Counted from the first letter of the stretch, positions 52,296 through 62,770 are shown. The stretch is DNA of 64,000 nucleotides from Alistipes sp. (GCA_017416915.1 JAFQAN010000023.1:81628-145627), one strand, 5' to 3'. The notes: a model not told the origin generated them from the sequence alone. Made by a program: numbers and translations.

Positions 52296-52534
52296 GACTG
52301 GGAATGACTGGGAAAGACTGGGAACGCCTGAGAACGGCTGGGTAGCGCGCCACTGCCGCGAGACAATAAGACCGCGGGACTACGAGACCGCGAGACTACG
52401 AAAACAAAAAAAACGCGGGCATCGCCCGCAATATCCCGTTGTCCCGAAGTCCCGAAGTCCCGTCGTCCCGCAAAAAAAACACAGTCGTTCTCAGGCGTTC
52501 CCAGGCGTTCTCAGCCGTTCTCAGGCGTTCTCAG
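52296..52534. repeat. Mirror composite array 10-8-centre-8-10
   Basis: Five 10-mers (52296-52345), GCGCGCCACTGCCG junction, five 8-mers (52360-52399), central hairpin GCGGGCATCGCCCGC (52415-52429), four inverted 8-mers GTCCCGnn (52441-52472), AAAAAAAACACA, then five inverted 10-mers (52485-52534). The same plan as 49521-49761, followed by a hairpin element. Confidence 0.93.
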
Positions 52535-52556
52535 CCGCGCGTGGCTGTGCGGGGCA

Positions 52557-52684
52557 GCTTGGCGTCAGAAGTCGTGAGATGTGGTGCATCGCAAAAGAAC
52601 ACCCCTCGGGATAGTACTAAAACGTACAGCCCGAGGGGTGTTACTTTTGGGATGTGCCGCAGATTGCGGCTTATCACACCAAGC
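52557..52684. repeat. Hairpin element beside the rplQ stop
   Basis: Ends GCTTGGCGTCAGAAG and TATCACACCAAGC. Stem ACACCCCTCGGG/CCCGAGGGGTGT differs from other copies but pairs perfectly; apex ATAGTACTAAAACGTACAG is unchanged. It ends 4 bp from the rplQ stop, at the end of the ribosomal protein cluster. Confidence 0.92.
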
Positions 52685-52688
52685 GCAA

Positions 52689-53261
52689 TTACATCTTCTT
52701 ACCTACATTGGTCTTCTTCGCACCCTTTGCAGCAGATGCCTTTGCAGCAGTTGCCTTAGGAGCTGCCTTCTTTGCGCTCTTCTTCTCTGCTACAACAGTT
52801 GCATCCTCAACAGCGTCGGTAGTCTTCTTGCTACGCGAACGACGTGTCTTGGGCTTAGCCTCAGCTGCGGGAGCTGCTACCTCACGACCGAATGTGTAGG
52901 TCTCGTTGAAATCAACGAACTCGATGATACACATATCGGCACCGTCACCCAAACGGAAACCTGTTTTGAGAATACGAGTGTAGCCACCCGGACGCTCAGC
53001 AATCTTGGGAGCGATAGTGCGGAACAACTCCGTAACCGCCTCCTTCTGCTTCAAATATGAGAATACTACACGACGTGAGTGGGTAGTGTCCTCCTTTGAC
53101 TTGGTTACAAGTGGCTCGATGAACTTCTGAACAGCCTTTGCCTTAGCAACCGTGGTCTGAATACGCTTGTGCAAAATCAACGACGATGCCATATTCGAAA
53201 GCATTGCCTTACGGTGGCCCGCCTGTCTGCCAAGGTGATTAAAATTCTTATTGTGTCTCAT
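52689..53261 (-). CDS. rplQ: 50S ribosomal protein L17 (bL17)
   Basis: 190 aa. The first ~115 residues are a normal L17 ([40 protein letters not shown]). A ~70-aa low-complexity Lys/Ala tail ([20 protein letters not shown]) is added, longer than in most bacteria. It is the last gene of the alpha operon, 2 bp after rpoA. Confidence 0.96.
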   Translation of the reverse strand: MRHNKNFNHLGRQAGHRKAMLSNMASSLILHKRIQTTVAKAKAVQKFIEPLVTKSKEDTTHSRRVVFSYLKQKEAVTELFRTIAPKIAERPGGYTRILKTGFRLGDGADMCIIEFVDFNETYTFGREVAAPAAEAKPKTRRSRSKKTTDAVEDATVVAEKKSAKKAAPKATAAKASAAKGAKKTNVGKKM

Positions 53262-53263
53262 AA

Positions 53264-54256
53264 TTATTCTTTATCAAGTTTGTAGATAGATACGTCCATA
53301 CCGAATTTGAGGTTCAGAGATGCCAACAACTCGTCAAGCTCCGTGAGCGACTTCTTACCGAAGTTGCGGAACTTCAACAGCTCGTTGCGGTTGAGCTTAA
53401 CAAGGTCGCCAACAGTCTCTACATCGGCAGCCTTCAAGCAGTTAAGTGCGCGTACGCTCAAATCCTGATCGGCAAGTCGCATCTTCAACTGCTGACGCAT
53501 GTGCAGGATATTCTCGTCGAACTCCTCTACACCCTGTGTCTCCTCCTCGTCGATAGAAATCTTCTCGTCTGAGAAGAGGCGGAAGTGCTGGATAAGAATC
53601 TTGGCAGCCTCCGTAAGAGCCTCCTTTGGATGGATTGAACCGTCCGTAGTAATCTCCAAATTCAACTTCTCGTAGTCGGTCTTCTGCTCGACACGATAGT
53701 CCTCGACAGAGTACTTTACGTTCTTGATGGGCGTAAAGATTGAGTCGATAGGAAGAGTATCTACATCCTTAACCAACACGGCGTTCTCCTCCGAAGGTAC
53801 ATAGCCGCGACCCTTACCTATGGTAAGCGTAAGCTGCATCTTGGTACCAGGTGCAAGGTGGCAGATAACCAAATCGGGGTTAAGCACCTTGAAGAACGAC
53901 AAGTAGTTAGAAATGTAGCCTGCGGTGAGCTCCGTAACACCTGCTACGTTGATAGAGACCTGCTCGGTCTCCTCGTTATCAACGGTGCGGATGAAACGTA
54001 CCTGCTTCAGATTGAGGATAATCTGAATCATATCCTCCATCACACCCGGTACTGCGGCAAACTCATTGTTTACACCGGCAACCTTCACGGTCGTGATGGC
54101 ATAGCCCTCCAACGACGAGAGTAACACACGGCGCAAAGCGTTTCCGACAGTCATGCCATAGCCAGGCTCCAACGGACGAAACTCAAACTTGCCGAACGAT
54201 GAAGTGGACTCCAACATGATGACCTTTTCAGGTTTTTGGAATGCTAATATTGCCAT
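53264..54256 (-). CDS. rpoA: RNA polymerase alpha subunit
   Basis: 330 aa. N-terminal assembly domain (~1-235; [24 protein letters not shown] with a K/E-F variant) and C-terminal domain (~255-320; [32 protein letters not shown]) that contacts promoters and activators. Length standard. Lies between rpsD and rplQ as usual. Confidence 0.97.
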   Translation of the reverse strand: MAILAFQKPEKVIMLESTSSFGKFEFRPLEPGYGMTVGNALRRVLLSSLEGYAITTVKVAGVNNEFAAVPGVMEDMIQIILNLKQVRFIRTVDNEETEQVSINVAGVTELTAGYISNYLSFFKVLNPDLVICHLAPGTKMQLTLTIGKGRGYVPSEENAVLVKDVDTLPIDSIFTPIKNVKYSVEDYRVEQKTDYEKLNLEITTDGSIHPKEALTEAAKILIQHFRLFSDEKISIDEEETQGVEEFDENILHMRQQLKMRLADQDLSVRALNCLKAADVETVGDLVKLNRNELLKFRNFGKKSLTELDELLASLNLKFGMDVSIYKLDKE

Positions 54257-54279
54257 AATATTGAATTTGTTGTTAGTTA

Positions 54280-54888
54280 CTACTTAGAGTACAACTCGAC
54301 GATAAGCTGCTCCTTGATGTTCTCGGGAATCTCCTCGCGCTCGGGCGACTGGAGGAACTTGCCACTCATAGTAGCACCATCCCACTCCAACCAAGCGTAA
54401 CGGCTGCGTGATGCACCCGACAATGCGTCGGTGATAACCTCCAACGTCTTAGACTTCTCGCGAACTGATACTACATCGCCTACACGCAATGCGTATGAGG
54501 GAACGTTTACTACGTTGCCATTAACGCAGATGTGGCGGTGCGATACGAGCTGACGAGCTGCCGCACGTGTGGGAGCAATGCCCAAACGATATACTACGTT
54601 GTCCAAACGGCATTCGAGCAACTTCAACAGGTTCTCACCCGTGATACCGCCCATACGTGCTGCTGCCTCGTAGGTGCGAGCAAACTGCTTCTCCAAAATA
54701 CCGTATGTGTACTTAGCCTTCTGCTTCTCAGAAAGCTGCTCGCCATACTCAGAGTTCTTCTTACGCTTGCGAGCAAGACCGTGCTGTCCAGGAGGGAAGT
54801 TACGCTTCTCAAGAACTTTATCAGCACCGTAAATAGCCTCGCCAAAACGACGGGCAATCTTCGACTTAGGTCCTATATATCTTGCCAT
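54280..54888 (-). CDS. rpsD: 30S ribosomal protein S4 (uS4)
   Basis: 202 aa; primary 16S rRNA-binding protein and assembly initiator. [25 protein letters not shown], and the S4 RNA-binding domain with [18 protein letters not shown]. The zinc-type cysteines of some S4 proteins are absent. 23 bp before rpoA. Confidence 0.97.
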   Translation of the reverse strand: MARYIGPKSKIARRFGEAIYGADKVLEKRNFPPGQHGLARKRKKNSEYGEQLSEKQKAKYTYGILEKQFARTYEAAARMGGITGENLLKLLECRLDNVVYRLGIAPTRAAARQLVSHRHICVNGNVVNVPSYALRVGDVVSVREKSKTLEVITDALSGASRSRYAWLEWDGATMSGKFLQSPEREEIPENIKEQLIVELYSK

Positions 54889-54972
54889 AATTGTTTTTGT
54901 TTTTAACTTTCGTAAAATTAAGTATTTGTTATAAGGTACTGCCTTAAACCGTACATCAAACCTCCTCAGAGA

Positions 54973-55362
54973 TTATACACGACGACGGTTGGGAGCGCGA
55001 CAGCCATTGTGGGGCAGCGGTGTAACGTCGATAATCTCGACTACCTCGATGCCAGCACCGTGGATGGTACGAACTGCTGACTCACGACCCTGACCAGGAC
55101 CCTTAACATAAACCTTAACCTTACGCAAACCCATATCATAAGCAACCTTTGCGCAATCAGCTGCTGCTGTCTGTGCTGCATAGGGAGTATTCTTCTTCGA
55201 ACCACGGAAGCCCATCTTACCGGCTGACGACCAGCTGATGACCTCACCAACCTCGTTGGTGATGGTTACGATAACGTTGTTGAAGGTCGAGTGTACGAAA
55301 GCCATACCCTGTGCCGAAACCTTAACAACCTTCTTCTTAACTGTTCCAGTTTTCTTTGCCAT
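54973..55362 (-). CDS. rpsK: 30S ribosomal protein S11 (uS11)
   Basis: 129 aa; platform protein near the decoding region. [39 protein letters not shown]-like run (here GLRKVKV), and the C-terminal [18 protein letters not shown]. Confidence 0.97.
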   Translation of the reverse strand: MAKKTGTVKKKVVKVSAQGMAFVHSTFNNVIVTITNEVGEVISWSSAGKMGFRGSKKNTPYAAQTAAADCAKVAYDMGLRKVKVYVKGPGQGRESAVRTIHGAGIEVVEIIDVTPLPHNGCRAPNRRRV

Positions 55363-55374
55363 AACTCTCTAATA

Positions 55375-55755
55375 TTACTTAGTTGCCTTTTTCTTGTTTG
55401 CTACAGTCTTCTTCTTACCCTTGCGAGTACGTGCGTTGTTCTTGGTGCTTTGACCACGAACAGGAAGACCAAGACGGTGACGGATACCACGGTAGCAACC
55501 AATATCCATCAATCGCTTAATGTTGAGCTGCACAACCGAGCGGCACTCGCCCTCAACCTTGATGCCCATATCGGCAATTGCGCCACGAATGGCGCCGACC
55601 TGCTCGTCGGTCCAATCCTGAACCTTGATGTCGCGGCTTACGCCTACGCTATCGAGGATCTTCTGCGCTGTCGAACGACCAATACCGTAGATATAGGTAA
55701 GACCGATCTCACCGCGCTTATTTTTTGGTAAATCAACACCTACTATACGTGCCAT
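55375..55755 (-). CDS. rpsM: 30S ribosomal protein S13 (uS13)
   Basis: 126 aa; head protein contacting the P-site t[56 protein letters not shown] and a basic tail. Confidence 0.97.
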   Translation of the reverse strand: MARIVGVDLPKNKRGEIGLTYIYGIGRSTAQKILDSVGVSRDIKVQDWTDEQVGAIRGAIADMGIKVEGECRSVVQLNIKRLMDIGCYRGIRHRLGLPVRGQSTKNNARTRKGKKKTVANKKKATK

Positions 55756-55796
55756 AAATTACTTTTTTCTTTAATTCTGTTTGTTAAAACTAAAAA

Positions 55797-55913
55797 TTAT
55801 CCCTGGCGCATTTTGAACTTAGGATTCTTCTTGCAAATCACGTAGAGCTTGCCCTTGCGACGTACAATCTTGCAATCCTCGCTTCTCTTCTTAATTGATG
55901 CTCTTACTTTCAT
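55797..55913 (-). CDS. rpmJ: 50S ribosomal protein L36 (bL36)
   Basis: A 38-aa ORF ([20 protein letters not shown] at the start, then [18 protein letters not shown]) with the L36 pattern. Cys14 and Cys32 are retained, with Lys/Phe at other metal-ligand sites, so zinc binding is partial. Between infA and rpsM as expected. Confidence 0.95.
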   Translation of the reverse strand: MKVRASIKKRSEDCKIVRRKGKLYVICKKNPKFKMRQG

Positions 55914-55930
55914 AATTGAAGCATTCTTAA

Positions 55931-56149
55931 TTATTTGTACCTAAAAGATATTCGACCCTTTGTCAAATCATAAGGGGTCATTTCTACTTTGACCTTATCA
56001 CCAGGAAGAATCTTGATGTAGTGCATACGCATCTTTCCTGAGATATGGGCCATAATGACGTGTCCGTTATCAAGCTCCACGCGGAAGTTGGCGTTTGACA
56101 ACGCCTCAATAACGGTACCGTCGCGTTCAATAGCAGTCTGTTTTGCCAT
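55931..56149 (-). CDS. infA: Translation initiation factor IF-1
   Basis: 72 aa, single OB fold. [59 protein letters not shown]. 17 bp upstream of rpmJ and 4 bp after map. Confidence 0.97.
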   Translation of the reverse strand: MAKQTAIERDGTVIEALSNANFRVELDNGHVIMAHISGKMRMHYIKILPGDKVKVEMTPYDLTKGRISFRYK

Positions 56150-56153
56150 AAGA

Positions 56154-56927
56154 TTAACTGTTTATTGCCTCTTCAATGATGCTGAAATCCGTCAAAATGT
56201 CGGGTCCCTGCTTGCCGACAGCCACCGCCCACTCGAAGTGTGCCGCAGGCTTGCGATCCTTCGTGCGTACGGTCCAGCCGTCTCGCTCAAAGACCACTCG
56301 GCGGTCGCCCATCGTTATCATCGGCTCGATGCAGATTACCATTCCCTCTTTCAACAATGGACCTCTGCCACGTGCGCCATAGTTGGGTACGCCTGGCTCC
56401 TCGTGCATCTTGCGTCCCAAGCCGTGTCCCTCCAACTCGCGCACAACGCCAAAGCCAAAGCTCTCGGCGTAATCTTGCACAGCAGCAGATATGTCGCCTA
56501 CGCGGTTACCTGCCTTCGCTTGTGCAGCACCTCTGCGAAGAGCCTCTTTGGTGACGTCGAGAAGCTGTCTTACTTCGTCGCTAAGCTCCCCTACGGCAAA
56601 TGTATATGCCGAATCACCAACAAACCCCTTCATAAAAGTACCTAAATCGACCGATACAACGTCGCCACTCTTGATGACGTAGTCCGACGGAATACCGTGT
56701 ACCACCTGCTCATTGACCGATATACAGGCCGAGGCAGGATAGCCCTGGTAGCCAAGAAAAGCTGGAATTGCTCCGTTAGCACGGATAAAGGCCTCGGCAA
56801 TGTCGTTCAACTCGCGGGTAGTGATACCTGGCTTGACGGCACGTCCAACCTCTGCAAGCGCGCGGCTAACCAAAAGGTTGTTTTCGCGGAGCAACTCGAT
56901 CTCTTCTTGTGTTTTCAGATATATCAT
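56154..56927 (-). CDS. map: Methionine aminopeptidase, type I
   Basis: 257 aa; removes initiator Met from nascent proteins. Metal ligands in VSVDLGTF and VGDSAYTF (two Asp), [12 protein letters not shown] (His), ICIEPMI (Glu) and the final Glu near WAVAVGKQG. Located between secY and infA, standard for the spc operon. Confidence 0.96.
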   Translation of the reverse strand: MIYLKTQEEIELLRENNLLVSRALAEVGRAVKPGITTRELNDIAEAFIRANGAIPAFLGYQGYPASACISVNEQVVHGIPSDYVIKSGDVVSVDLGTFMKGFVGDSAYTFAVGELSDEVRQLLDVTKEALRRGAAQAKAGNRVGDISAAVQDYAESFGFGVVRELEGHGLGRKMHEEPGVPNYGARGRGPLLKEGMVICIEPMITMGDRRVVFERDGWTVRTKDRKPAAHFEWAVAVGKQGPDILTDFSIIEEAINS

Positions 56928-56959
56928 CCTAAAAGATAACTATCTTAGTGGTAAACCTA

Positions 56960-58303
56960 TTAGTAGCGACCCTGAATACGTCCAGTCTTCATAAGACCAT
57001 CATAGTGACGCATCAACAGGTAGCTCTCTATCTGCTTCAGAGTGTCGAGAACAACACCCACCATAATCAGCAACGACGTACCGCCATAGAAGTAGGCGAA
57101 CGACGAGTTTACGCCGAGGGTCATAGCAATAGCCGGGAGTACGGTGATTATTGCCAAGAAAATTGAACCCGGGAGGGTGATTCTCGTCATGATGTTGTCG
57201 ATATAGGTTACGGTACTCTTACCAGGCTTAACGCCAGGGATGAAGCCACCGTTACGCTTCATATCATCAGCCATCATTTGAGGATTGACGATAATTGCGG
57301 TATAGAAATACGTAAACGCAATTACCAACACTGCAAGCGTAAAGTTATACCAGAAGCCCTGGATATCGAGCCACTGACCACCCCAGATAAGACCAGGGAT
57401 GAACATAAGTGCCTGTGCGAAGATAATAGGCATTACGTTGGCTGCATTCAACTTCAAAGGAATGTACTGACGCACGCCACCATACTGCTTGTTACCTACG
57501 ATACGCTTTGCATACTGAACGGGAATCTTGCGCACTGCCTGAACGATAGCAATCGAGAACATGAATACCAGAGCGAGGAGTACAAGCTCCACGATAAGCA
57601 TGATGATGCTACCAGCACCGCCCAACTTCAAGGTTACCTCCTGAAGGAAGGCCATCGGCAGACGTGCCACGATACCGATCATGATGATCAATGAGATACC
57701 GTTACCAATACCCTTGTCGGTGATCTTCTCGCCGAGCCACATGATAAACATCGTACCAGCAATCAGGATGATTGTAGAGGTTACGATGAACATGCTCTCC
57801 TGCGTTACAGCACCCGTAGGGATAACCTGCGTTTTGAGGTAGGCGGGAGCCTGCAACAGAAGTACGCCGATGGTGAGGAAACGTGTCCACTGATTCATCT
57901 TGCGACGTCCGCTCTCACCCTCGCGCTGCATCTTACGGAAGTAGGGTACCATGATACCCAACAACTGTATGATAATCGACGCGGTGATGTAGGGCATAAC
58001 ACCAAGAGCGAAGATTGAAGCCTGCGAGAAAGCACCACCCGAGAAGACGTTCAACAGTCCCAAAAGGCTGTTGTCGTTCTCGAAAGAGCTTGTGAAGGCC
58101 TCCAACGCAGCGTGGTTTACGCCAGGCAGAGTCACAAAACTACCCAAACGATATATAAGAAGAAGACCGAGCGTAAAGAGGATACGCTTGCGAAGCTCCT
58201 CAATCTTATATATGTTTTTGAGCGTTTCAACGAGTTTCTTGTTGGTTGCCAGCAGTGCGACGAGAACTACCAGAATGATACCAACAATTAAATACTTGTT
58301 CAT
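56960..58303 (-). CDS. secY: Preprotein translocase subunit SecY
   Basis: 447 aa, ten membrane segments forming the Sec channel. RILFTLGLLLIYRLGSFV-like start, SIFALGVMPYITASIIIQLL (TM2), the cytoplasmic loop KKIPVQYAKRIVG-type (here RKIPVQYAKR), and GGTSLLIMVGVVLDT with a C-terminal YDGLMKTGRIQGRY. Confidence 0.97.
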   Translation of the reverse strand: MNKYLIVGIILVVLVALLATNKKLVETLKNIYKIEELRKRILFTLGLLLIYRLGSFVTLPGVNHAALEAFTSSFENDNSLLGLLNVFSGGAFSQASIFALGVMPYITASIIIQLLGIMVPYFRKMQREGESGRRKMNQWTRFLTIGVLLLQAPAYLKTQVIPTGAVTQESMFIVTSTIILIAGTMFIMWLGEKITDKGIGNGISLIIMIGIVARLPMAFLQEVTLKLGGAGSIIMLIVELVLLALVFMFSIAIVQAVRKIPVQYAKRIVGNKQYGGVRQYIPLKLNAANVMPIIFAQALMFIPGLIWGGQWLDIQGFWYNFTLAVLVIAFTYFYTAIIVNPQMMADDMKRNGGFIPGVKPGKSTVTYIDNIMTRITLPGSIFLAIITVLPAIAMTLGVNSSFAYFYGGTSLLIMVGVVLDTLKQIESYLLMRHYDGLMKTGRIQGRY

Positions 58304-58428
58304 AAGTTTTTTCTTTTATTGATTCTTAACTCTCTTAACCGTGTGGGCGGGACTGCTGCCGCGTACTCTATACCTTATTATATATTATATCGACAGCCCT
58401 ACCCGACCTTCAACAGTTAATCTCCGCA

Positions 58429-58875
58429 CTACAACTTCTCTACTGAGCCACCAGCAGCAACGATAGCTGCCTCAGCAGACTTAGAGAAGGCATTAGCCTT
58501 AACAGCCAACGCACGTGTTACAGTGCCGTTACCAAGAATCTTTACCTTGTCGTTGCCTGATACGAAGCCTGCCTGCACCAAGGTCTCGAAAGTTACCTCA
58601 GAGAGGTTGTTCTTCGATGCAAGCTCCTCCAATGTAGAGAGGTTGATAGCCTTGTACTCTACACGCTTGATGTTCGTGAAGCCGAACTTAGGCAGACGAC
58701 GCTGCAAGGGCATCTGACCACCCTCGAAGCCGAGCTTGCTCGAATAACCAGAGCGCGACTTGGCACCCTTCAAACCACGGGTTGAGTAGCCACCGTGACC
58801 CGAACCAGCACCGCGACCCACACGCTTATCGTGGTGAGTAGCACCCTTTGCGGGTTTTAGATTATGAAGTTCCAT
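58429..58875 (-). CDS. rplO: 50S ribosomal protein L15 (uL15)
   Basis: 148 aa. MELHNLKPAKGATHHDKRVG, RGAGSGHGGYSTRGLKG, FEGGQMPLQRRLPKFGF. 125 bp precede secY, with no clear feature in between. Confidence 0.97.
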   Translation of the reverse strand: MELHNLKPAKGATHHDKRVGRGAGSGHGGYSTRGLKGAKSRSGYSSKLGFEGGQMPLQRRLPKFGFTNIKRVEYKAINLSTLEELASKNNLSEVTFETLVQAGFVSGNDKVKILGNGTVTRALAVKANAFSKSAEAAIVAAGGSVEKL

Positions 58876-58902
58876 TTTTAATTCGTTTTTCTTAGGTTAA
58901 AC

Positions 58903-59085
58903 TTATTTTACCTCCTCGACCTTTACGAGGTGCTTAACGCGCTCAATCATACCCTTGATGATCACTGAGTCGCTATGCTCAACAGTGTGGTTGATCTTGC
59001 GAAGACCCAGAGCATCGAGGTTCTTGCACTGCTGCTTTGATGCGCCGATACGGCTCTTAATCTGAGTGATTTTCAATGTTGCCAT
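58903..59085 (-). CDS. rpmD: 50S ribosomal protein L30 (uL30)
   Basis: 60 aa. KITQIKSRIGASKQQCKNL, GLRKINHTVEHSDS, MIERVKHLVKVEEV: the usual L30 pattern and length. Confidence 0.96.
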   Translation of the reverse strand: MATLKITQIKSRIGASKQQCKNLDALGLRKINHTVEHSDSVIIKGMIERVKHLVKVEEVK

Positions 59086-59103
59086 AGTTTCTTACCTCCT
59101 ATA

Positions 59104-59622
59104 TTAACCGTTAAACACCTTGGTAAGTGAGATACCGCGCAACTGAGCCACTGAGTGTGCATCACGCAACTCGCACAAAGCACCGATGGTAGCCTTCACG
59201 AGGTTGTGGGGGTTCGACGAACCCTTGCTCTTTGCAAGCACGTTCTTGATACCTACCGACTCCAATACGGCACGCATAGCACCACCAGCGATGATACCAG
59301 TACCAGGTGCTGCGGGGCGAATCATCACCTCCGAGCCACCGAAGCGCATCTCCTGCTTGTGAGGAATAGTACCGTTGAGCACGGGAACCTTAACCAAATT
59401 CTTCTTTGCATCCTCTACGCCCTTCGAGATAGCTACGGTAACCTCCGAAGCCTTGCCGAGGCCATAGCCTACAACGCCATTCTCGTTACCTACTACTACG
59501 ATTGCCGAGAAGGTGAACGTACGACCACCCTTGGTAACCTTCGTAACGCGGTTGATGCTTACCAAACGATCCTTCAACTCGAGATCGCTTGTACGTACTC
59601 TTTTTATGTTCGTATTTGCCAT
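59104..59622 (-). CDS. rpsE: 30S ribosomal protein S5 (uS5)
   Basis: 172 aa. The N-terminal RNA-binding region ([39 protein letters not shown]) and C-terminal [15 protein letters not shown] and [16 protein letters not shown] are typical. Confidence 0.97.
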   Translation of the reverse strand: MANTNIKRVRTSDLELKDRLVSINRVTKVTKGGRTFTFSAIVVVGNENGVVGYGLGKASEVTVAISKGVEDAKKNLVKVPVLNGTIPHKQEMRFGGSEVMIRPAAPGTGIIAGGAMRAVLESVGIKNVLAKSKGSSNPHNLVKATIGALCELRDAHSVAQLRGISLTKVFNG

Positions 59623-59628
59623 AATCGC

Positions 59629-59991
59629 TTAGAATTTAAGGCCACCCTCGCGAGCAGCGTCAGCCAACATTTTTACTCGACCGTGATAGAGGTAGCCGTT
59701 ACGGTCAAACGATACCGTAGAGATACCCTTCTCGATTGCACGTGCAGCAGCCAGCTTACCTACCAGAGCTGCAACCTCCGACTTGTTCTTACCTGCTGCC
59801 TCTGCCGCAACCTCCTTGTCCAGCGATGATGCCGTTGCCAAGGTTACGCCTGCGAGGTCGTCAATAAACTGCACGTAGATCTGCTTGTTGCTACGGAATA
59901 CAGTCATGCGAGGCTGTGAAGGCGTACCATTAACAATCTTACGGATACGCATCTTGATTCTCGCTCTTCTTTCAATCTTATTCAATGCCAT
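59629..59991 (-). CDS. rplR: 50S ribosomal protein L18 (uL18)
   Basis: 120 aa, 5S rRNA-binding. [62 protein letters not shown] at the end. Confidence 0.97.
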   Translation of the reverse strand: MALNKIERRARIKMRIRKIVNGTPSQPRMTVFRSNKQIYVQFIDDLAGVTLATASSLDKEVAAEAAGKNKSEVAALVGKLAAARAIEKGISTVSFDRNGYLYHGRVKMLADAAREGGLKF

Positions 59992-60007
59992 AATCTCGAC
60001 TTATTTA

Positions 60008-60595
60008 CTATTTAGCACCTGCTGACTTACCAGCCTTACGACGGATTACCTCGCCTACGAACTTGATACCCTTACCCTTGTAAGGCTCAGGCTTACGCAG
60101 CGAGCGAATCTTAGCAGCCACCTGACCTACGAGCTGCTTGTCGATGCTCTTCAATGTTACGATGGGGTTACCCTTCTTCTCTGTTACAGCAGTAGCGGTT
60201 ACCTCTGCGGGCAACATAAGTGCTACGTCGTGTGAGAAACCGAGGCTCATTTCGAGGATCTGACCCTTGACCTCAGCCTTAAAACCTACACCTACAAGCT
60301 CCTGCTTGATCTCATAACCCTTTGATACACCAACAACCATATTGTTGATGAGCGCACGATACAGACCGTGCAATGAACGGTGACGGGGCTGGTTGGTGGG
60401 GCGAGTTACGATAACCGCGGGAACCTCCTTCTGGCTATCCTTCTCGATGTGTGTTCCAACTTCAACTTTGATGTCTGAATCAACCTTCTGACTCAGTGTC
60501 CCAAGTGGCCCTTTCACGCTTACCGTGTTGTCGGCAGCTATCTCTACGGTAACGCCGGCAGGCAAGATTACAGGTAATTTACCAATTCTTGACAT
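60008..60595 (-). CDS. rplF: 50S ribosomal protein L6 (uL6)
   Basis: 195 aa. MSRIGKLPVILPAGVTVEIA, VKGPLGTLSQ, RHRSLHGLYRALINNMVVGV, and RKPEPYKGKGIKFVGEVIRR at the C terminus. Confidence 0.97.
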   Translation of the reverse strand: MSRIGKLPVILPAGVTVEIAADNTVSVKGPLGTLSQKVDSDIKVEVGTHIEKDSQKEVPAVIVTRPTNQPRHRSLHGLYRALINNMVVGVSKGYEIKQELVGVGFKAEVKGQILEMSLGFSHDVALMLPAEVTATAVTEKKGNPIVTLKSIDKQLVGQVAAKIRSLRKPEPYKGKGIKFVGEVIRRKAGKSAGAK

Positions 60596-60655
60596 GTTGT
60601 AATAGTTGTTTTGTTAGTTAATTCTTTCAGTTATCACAAGTTTGTTGCGTGGCGA

Positions 60656-61054
60656 CTACCATACGTAGCACAATACCTCACCACCTACGTTCTCCTTACG
60701 TGCCTTAGCATCGGTCATGATGCCCTTCGACGTAGATACGATAGCGATGCCAAGGCCGTTCAATACGCGAGGCATCTCGGCTACCGATGCGTACTGACGC
60801 AAACCGGGACGGCTAACACGCTTGAGGTTCTTGATGGCGTTCACCTTCGTAGCCTGATCGTACTTCAAGGCAATCTTGATAGAAGGATGACCCTTCTCGT
60901 CCTTGTCGAACTTGTAGGCGAGGATGTAACCCTGCTCAAACAAAATCTTAGTGATTTCCTGCTTAATTTTTGAACCAGGAGCTTCAACCACCTTGTGGTT
61001 GGCTTTCACTGCATTTCTAATTCTGGTCAGAAAGTCCGCAATTGGATCTGTCAT
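60656..61054 (-). CDS. rpsH: 30S ribosomal protein S8 (uS8)
   Basis: 132 aa. [59 protein letters not shown]. Normally follows rpsN closely; here it is ~850 bp away and has its own strong promoter. Confidence 0.97.
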   Translation of the reverse strand: MTDPIADFLTRIRNAVKANHKVVEAPGSKIKQEITKILFEQGYILAYKFDKDEKGHPSIKIALKYDQATKVNAIKNLKRVSRPGLRQYASVAEMPRVLNGLGIAIVSTSKGIMTDAKARKENVGGEVLCYVW

Positions 61055-61907
61055 AATGAATTAAAAGTTAAAAATTAATAAATAAAGTTGTCTGTTTATG
61101 CTTTGTTTTGCATTTCTAATTCTTTCACTTTCAGTCCCTTACATCACCCATCTTCCACTCACACATACGCAACCCACGTGGCGTAAGGCGCACAAAAGCG
61201 CGCAAATATACGAAGAAAATCCGAACTTACCAAACTTTTAGTGCTAATTTTTAAGCAATTAGCGTTTGGTGATGGACACAACAAATGTCGGCAGAGGATA
61301 TTTCCGACCAACATTTCTTGTGTCTCGACTACTTAGGGGTGCTACATTGTCGAGCCGAGATAGGCACACAAAGGGCGTAACACGAAACTATGCTACACTC
61401 CTCCGTTGCCCGTCTCGCACGATGTATATACACCTCCTGCGAGTTCGAGTCTTCACAACGCGGAACACTCTCGTACGACACCCTGCCGAGAAGTTACCAC
61501 TCCACGAGCGGCACTTTTGCCCAGCCGAGAATACGCACTAACAGCGTACCACGCCCATATAAGATTGTCGTTGCCTGCACTTCGAGGAGTAAACGGTGCA
61601 TAGATAACCTCCTGCGAGAATATATGCTCCCCCCTCTGATGTGTTGTGGCACCCTTGACACCCCCACCCTCAGCAGCGACCTAACAAATCAGCCCCCTGG
61701 GATAGTGGCACCCTTGGCACCGAGCAAATGACAACCTTATCCGACCCTTGTGCTGAGGCGTCCCATCGTGGGACACCTCGCCTGGGTCTTCTCTACCAAA
61801 GTGCGCTTTCGTCTTGCGACGAGCTACACTCCTACATTAAGCATATGTCCTGACCTTTGCCACGGCATACGCTTGACAGTATCGTCGGCGGCATACGCCG
61901 CATAAGA
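61055..61907. other. Non-coding insertion splitting the spc operon
   Basis: An 853-bp stretch between rpsN and rpsH with no recognisable protein on either strand. It contains a promoter for rpsH, a 7-bp hairpin (61243-61263), an 11-bp hairpin (61756-61780) and several scattered direct repeats: GTGGCACCCTTG at 61646 and 61705, ACCTCCTGCGAG at 61432 and 61607, GCTACACTCCT at 61392 and 61823. A 35-aa minus ORF (61494-61601) has an AGGAGG five bases before its ATG. Its origin is unknown. Confidence 0.7.
61203..61234 (-). promoter_or_regulatory. Internal spc promoter upstream of rpsH
   Basis: Minus-strand TTTG (61234-61231), 20-nt spacer, TATATTTG (61210-61203): the best Bacteroidetes promoter in the window. 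It gives a ~145-nt leader before rpsH, where r-protein feedback could act. Confidence 0.82.
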
Positions 61908-62204
61908 CTACCAGCTCGCCTTGGTAACACCAGGGATCAAGCCGTTCGACGCCATCTCACGGAACTGGATACGGCTGATACCGAACTGACGCATATAACC
62001 CTTAGGACGGCCAGTGATCATGCAGCGGTTGTGCTGACGGATAGGATTCGAGTTGCGGGGCAACTTCGAGAGGGCAATCCAAGCCTCCTCGTGGTCCATC
62101 TCACCTGCCTTAACCTTGGCTGCGATCTCCTCGCGCTTGTGAGCGTAACGCTTAGCAAGCTTCGCACGCTTTACCTCGCGTGCCTTCATTGACTCCTTTG
62201 CCAT
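61908..62204 (-). CDS. rpsN: 30S ribosomal protein S14 (uS14)
   Basis: 98 aa, the long zinc-free form: only one Cys ([12 protein letters not shown]) and no CxxC pair. [20 protein letters not shown] at the N terminus, [14 protein letters not shown] and [11 protein letters not shown] at the end. Confidence 0.97.
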   Translation of the reverse strand: MAKESMKAREVKRAKLAKRYAHKREEIAAKVKAGEMDHEEAWIALSKLPRNSNPIRQHNRCMITGRPKGYMRQFGISRIQFREMASNGLIPGVTKASW

Positions 62205-62209
62205 AGCTA

Positions 62210-62770
62210 CTACTGGTTCTTTTTAGCGTTCTTAAAAGGTAGGCCGAACTCACGAAGAAGAGCATAAGCCTCCTCGTCAGTCTTTGCCGACGTTACGAAA
62301 GTAATCTCCATACCGAAGATCTTGGTAATCTTGTCGATGTCAATCTCGGGGAAGATAATCTGCTCGGTAATACCCAATGTGTAGTTACCCTGACCGTCGA
62401 ACTTCTCGTTGATACCCTTGAAGTCACGAATACGGGGAAGTGCTACTGCGATAAGACGCTCCAAGAACTCGTACATACGGTTCTGACGGAGTGTTACGCG
62501 AACACCGATGGGCATACCCTTACGCAACTTAAAGTTAGAAATGTCCTTGCGAGACTTGGTCTGCACGGCCTTCTGACCTGTGATGCGGGTAAGCTCCTCC
62601 TGAGCGATGTCGATAAGCTTCTTATCGGCAATCGCCTGACCCATACCCTGATTAACTACGATCTTCTCGAGTTTGGGGCATTGCATAACGCTTGAATAGC
62701 CAAACTCCTTCATAAGGGCAGCAACGATGCGCTCCTTATACTCGGTTTTAAGTGTAGGTACGTATGCCAT
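62210..62770 (-). CDS. rplE: 50S ribosomal protein L5 (uL5)
   Basis: 186 aa, 5S rRNA- and P-site tRNA-contacting protein. [61 protein letters not shown]. The start overlaps the rplX stop by one base. Confidence 0.97.
   Translation of the reverse strand: MAYVPTLKTEYKERIVAALMKEFGYSSVMQCPKLEKIVVNQGMGQAIADKKLIDIAQEELTRITGQKAVQTKSRKDISNFKLRKGMPIGVRVTLRQNRMYEFLERLIAVALPRIRDFKGINEKFDGQGNYTLGITEQIIFPEIDIDKITKIFGMEITFVTSAKTDEEAYALLREFGLPFKNAKKNQ

Noticed and set aside
61685-61700. tmRNA 5' end (GGGGCTGATT on the minus strand)
   Set aside because: The following GGATTCGAC and the tRNA-like 3' end with CCA are missing.
61266-61731. Plus-strand ORFs of 91 and 113 aa in the spc insertion
   Set aside because: Antisense to the operon, no recognisable domain, overlapping frames, no promoter.
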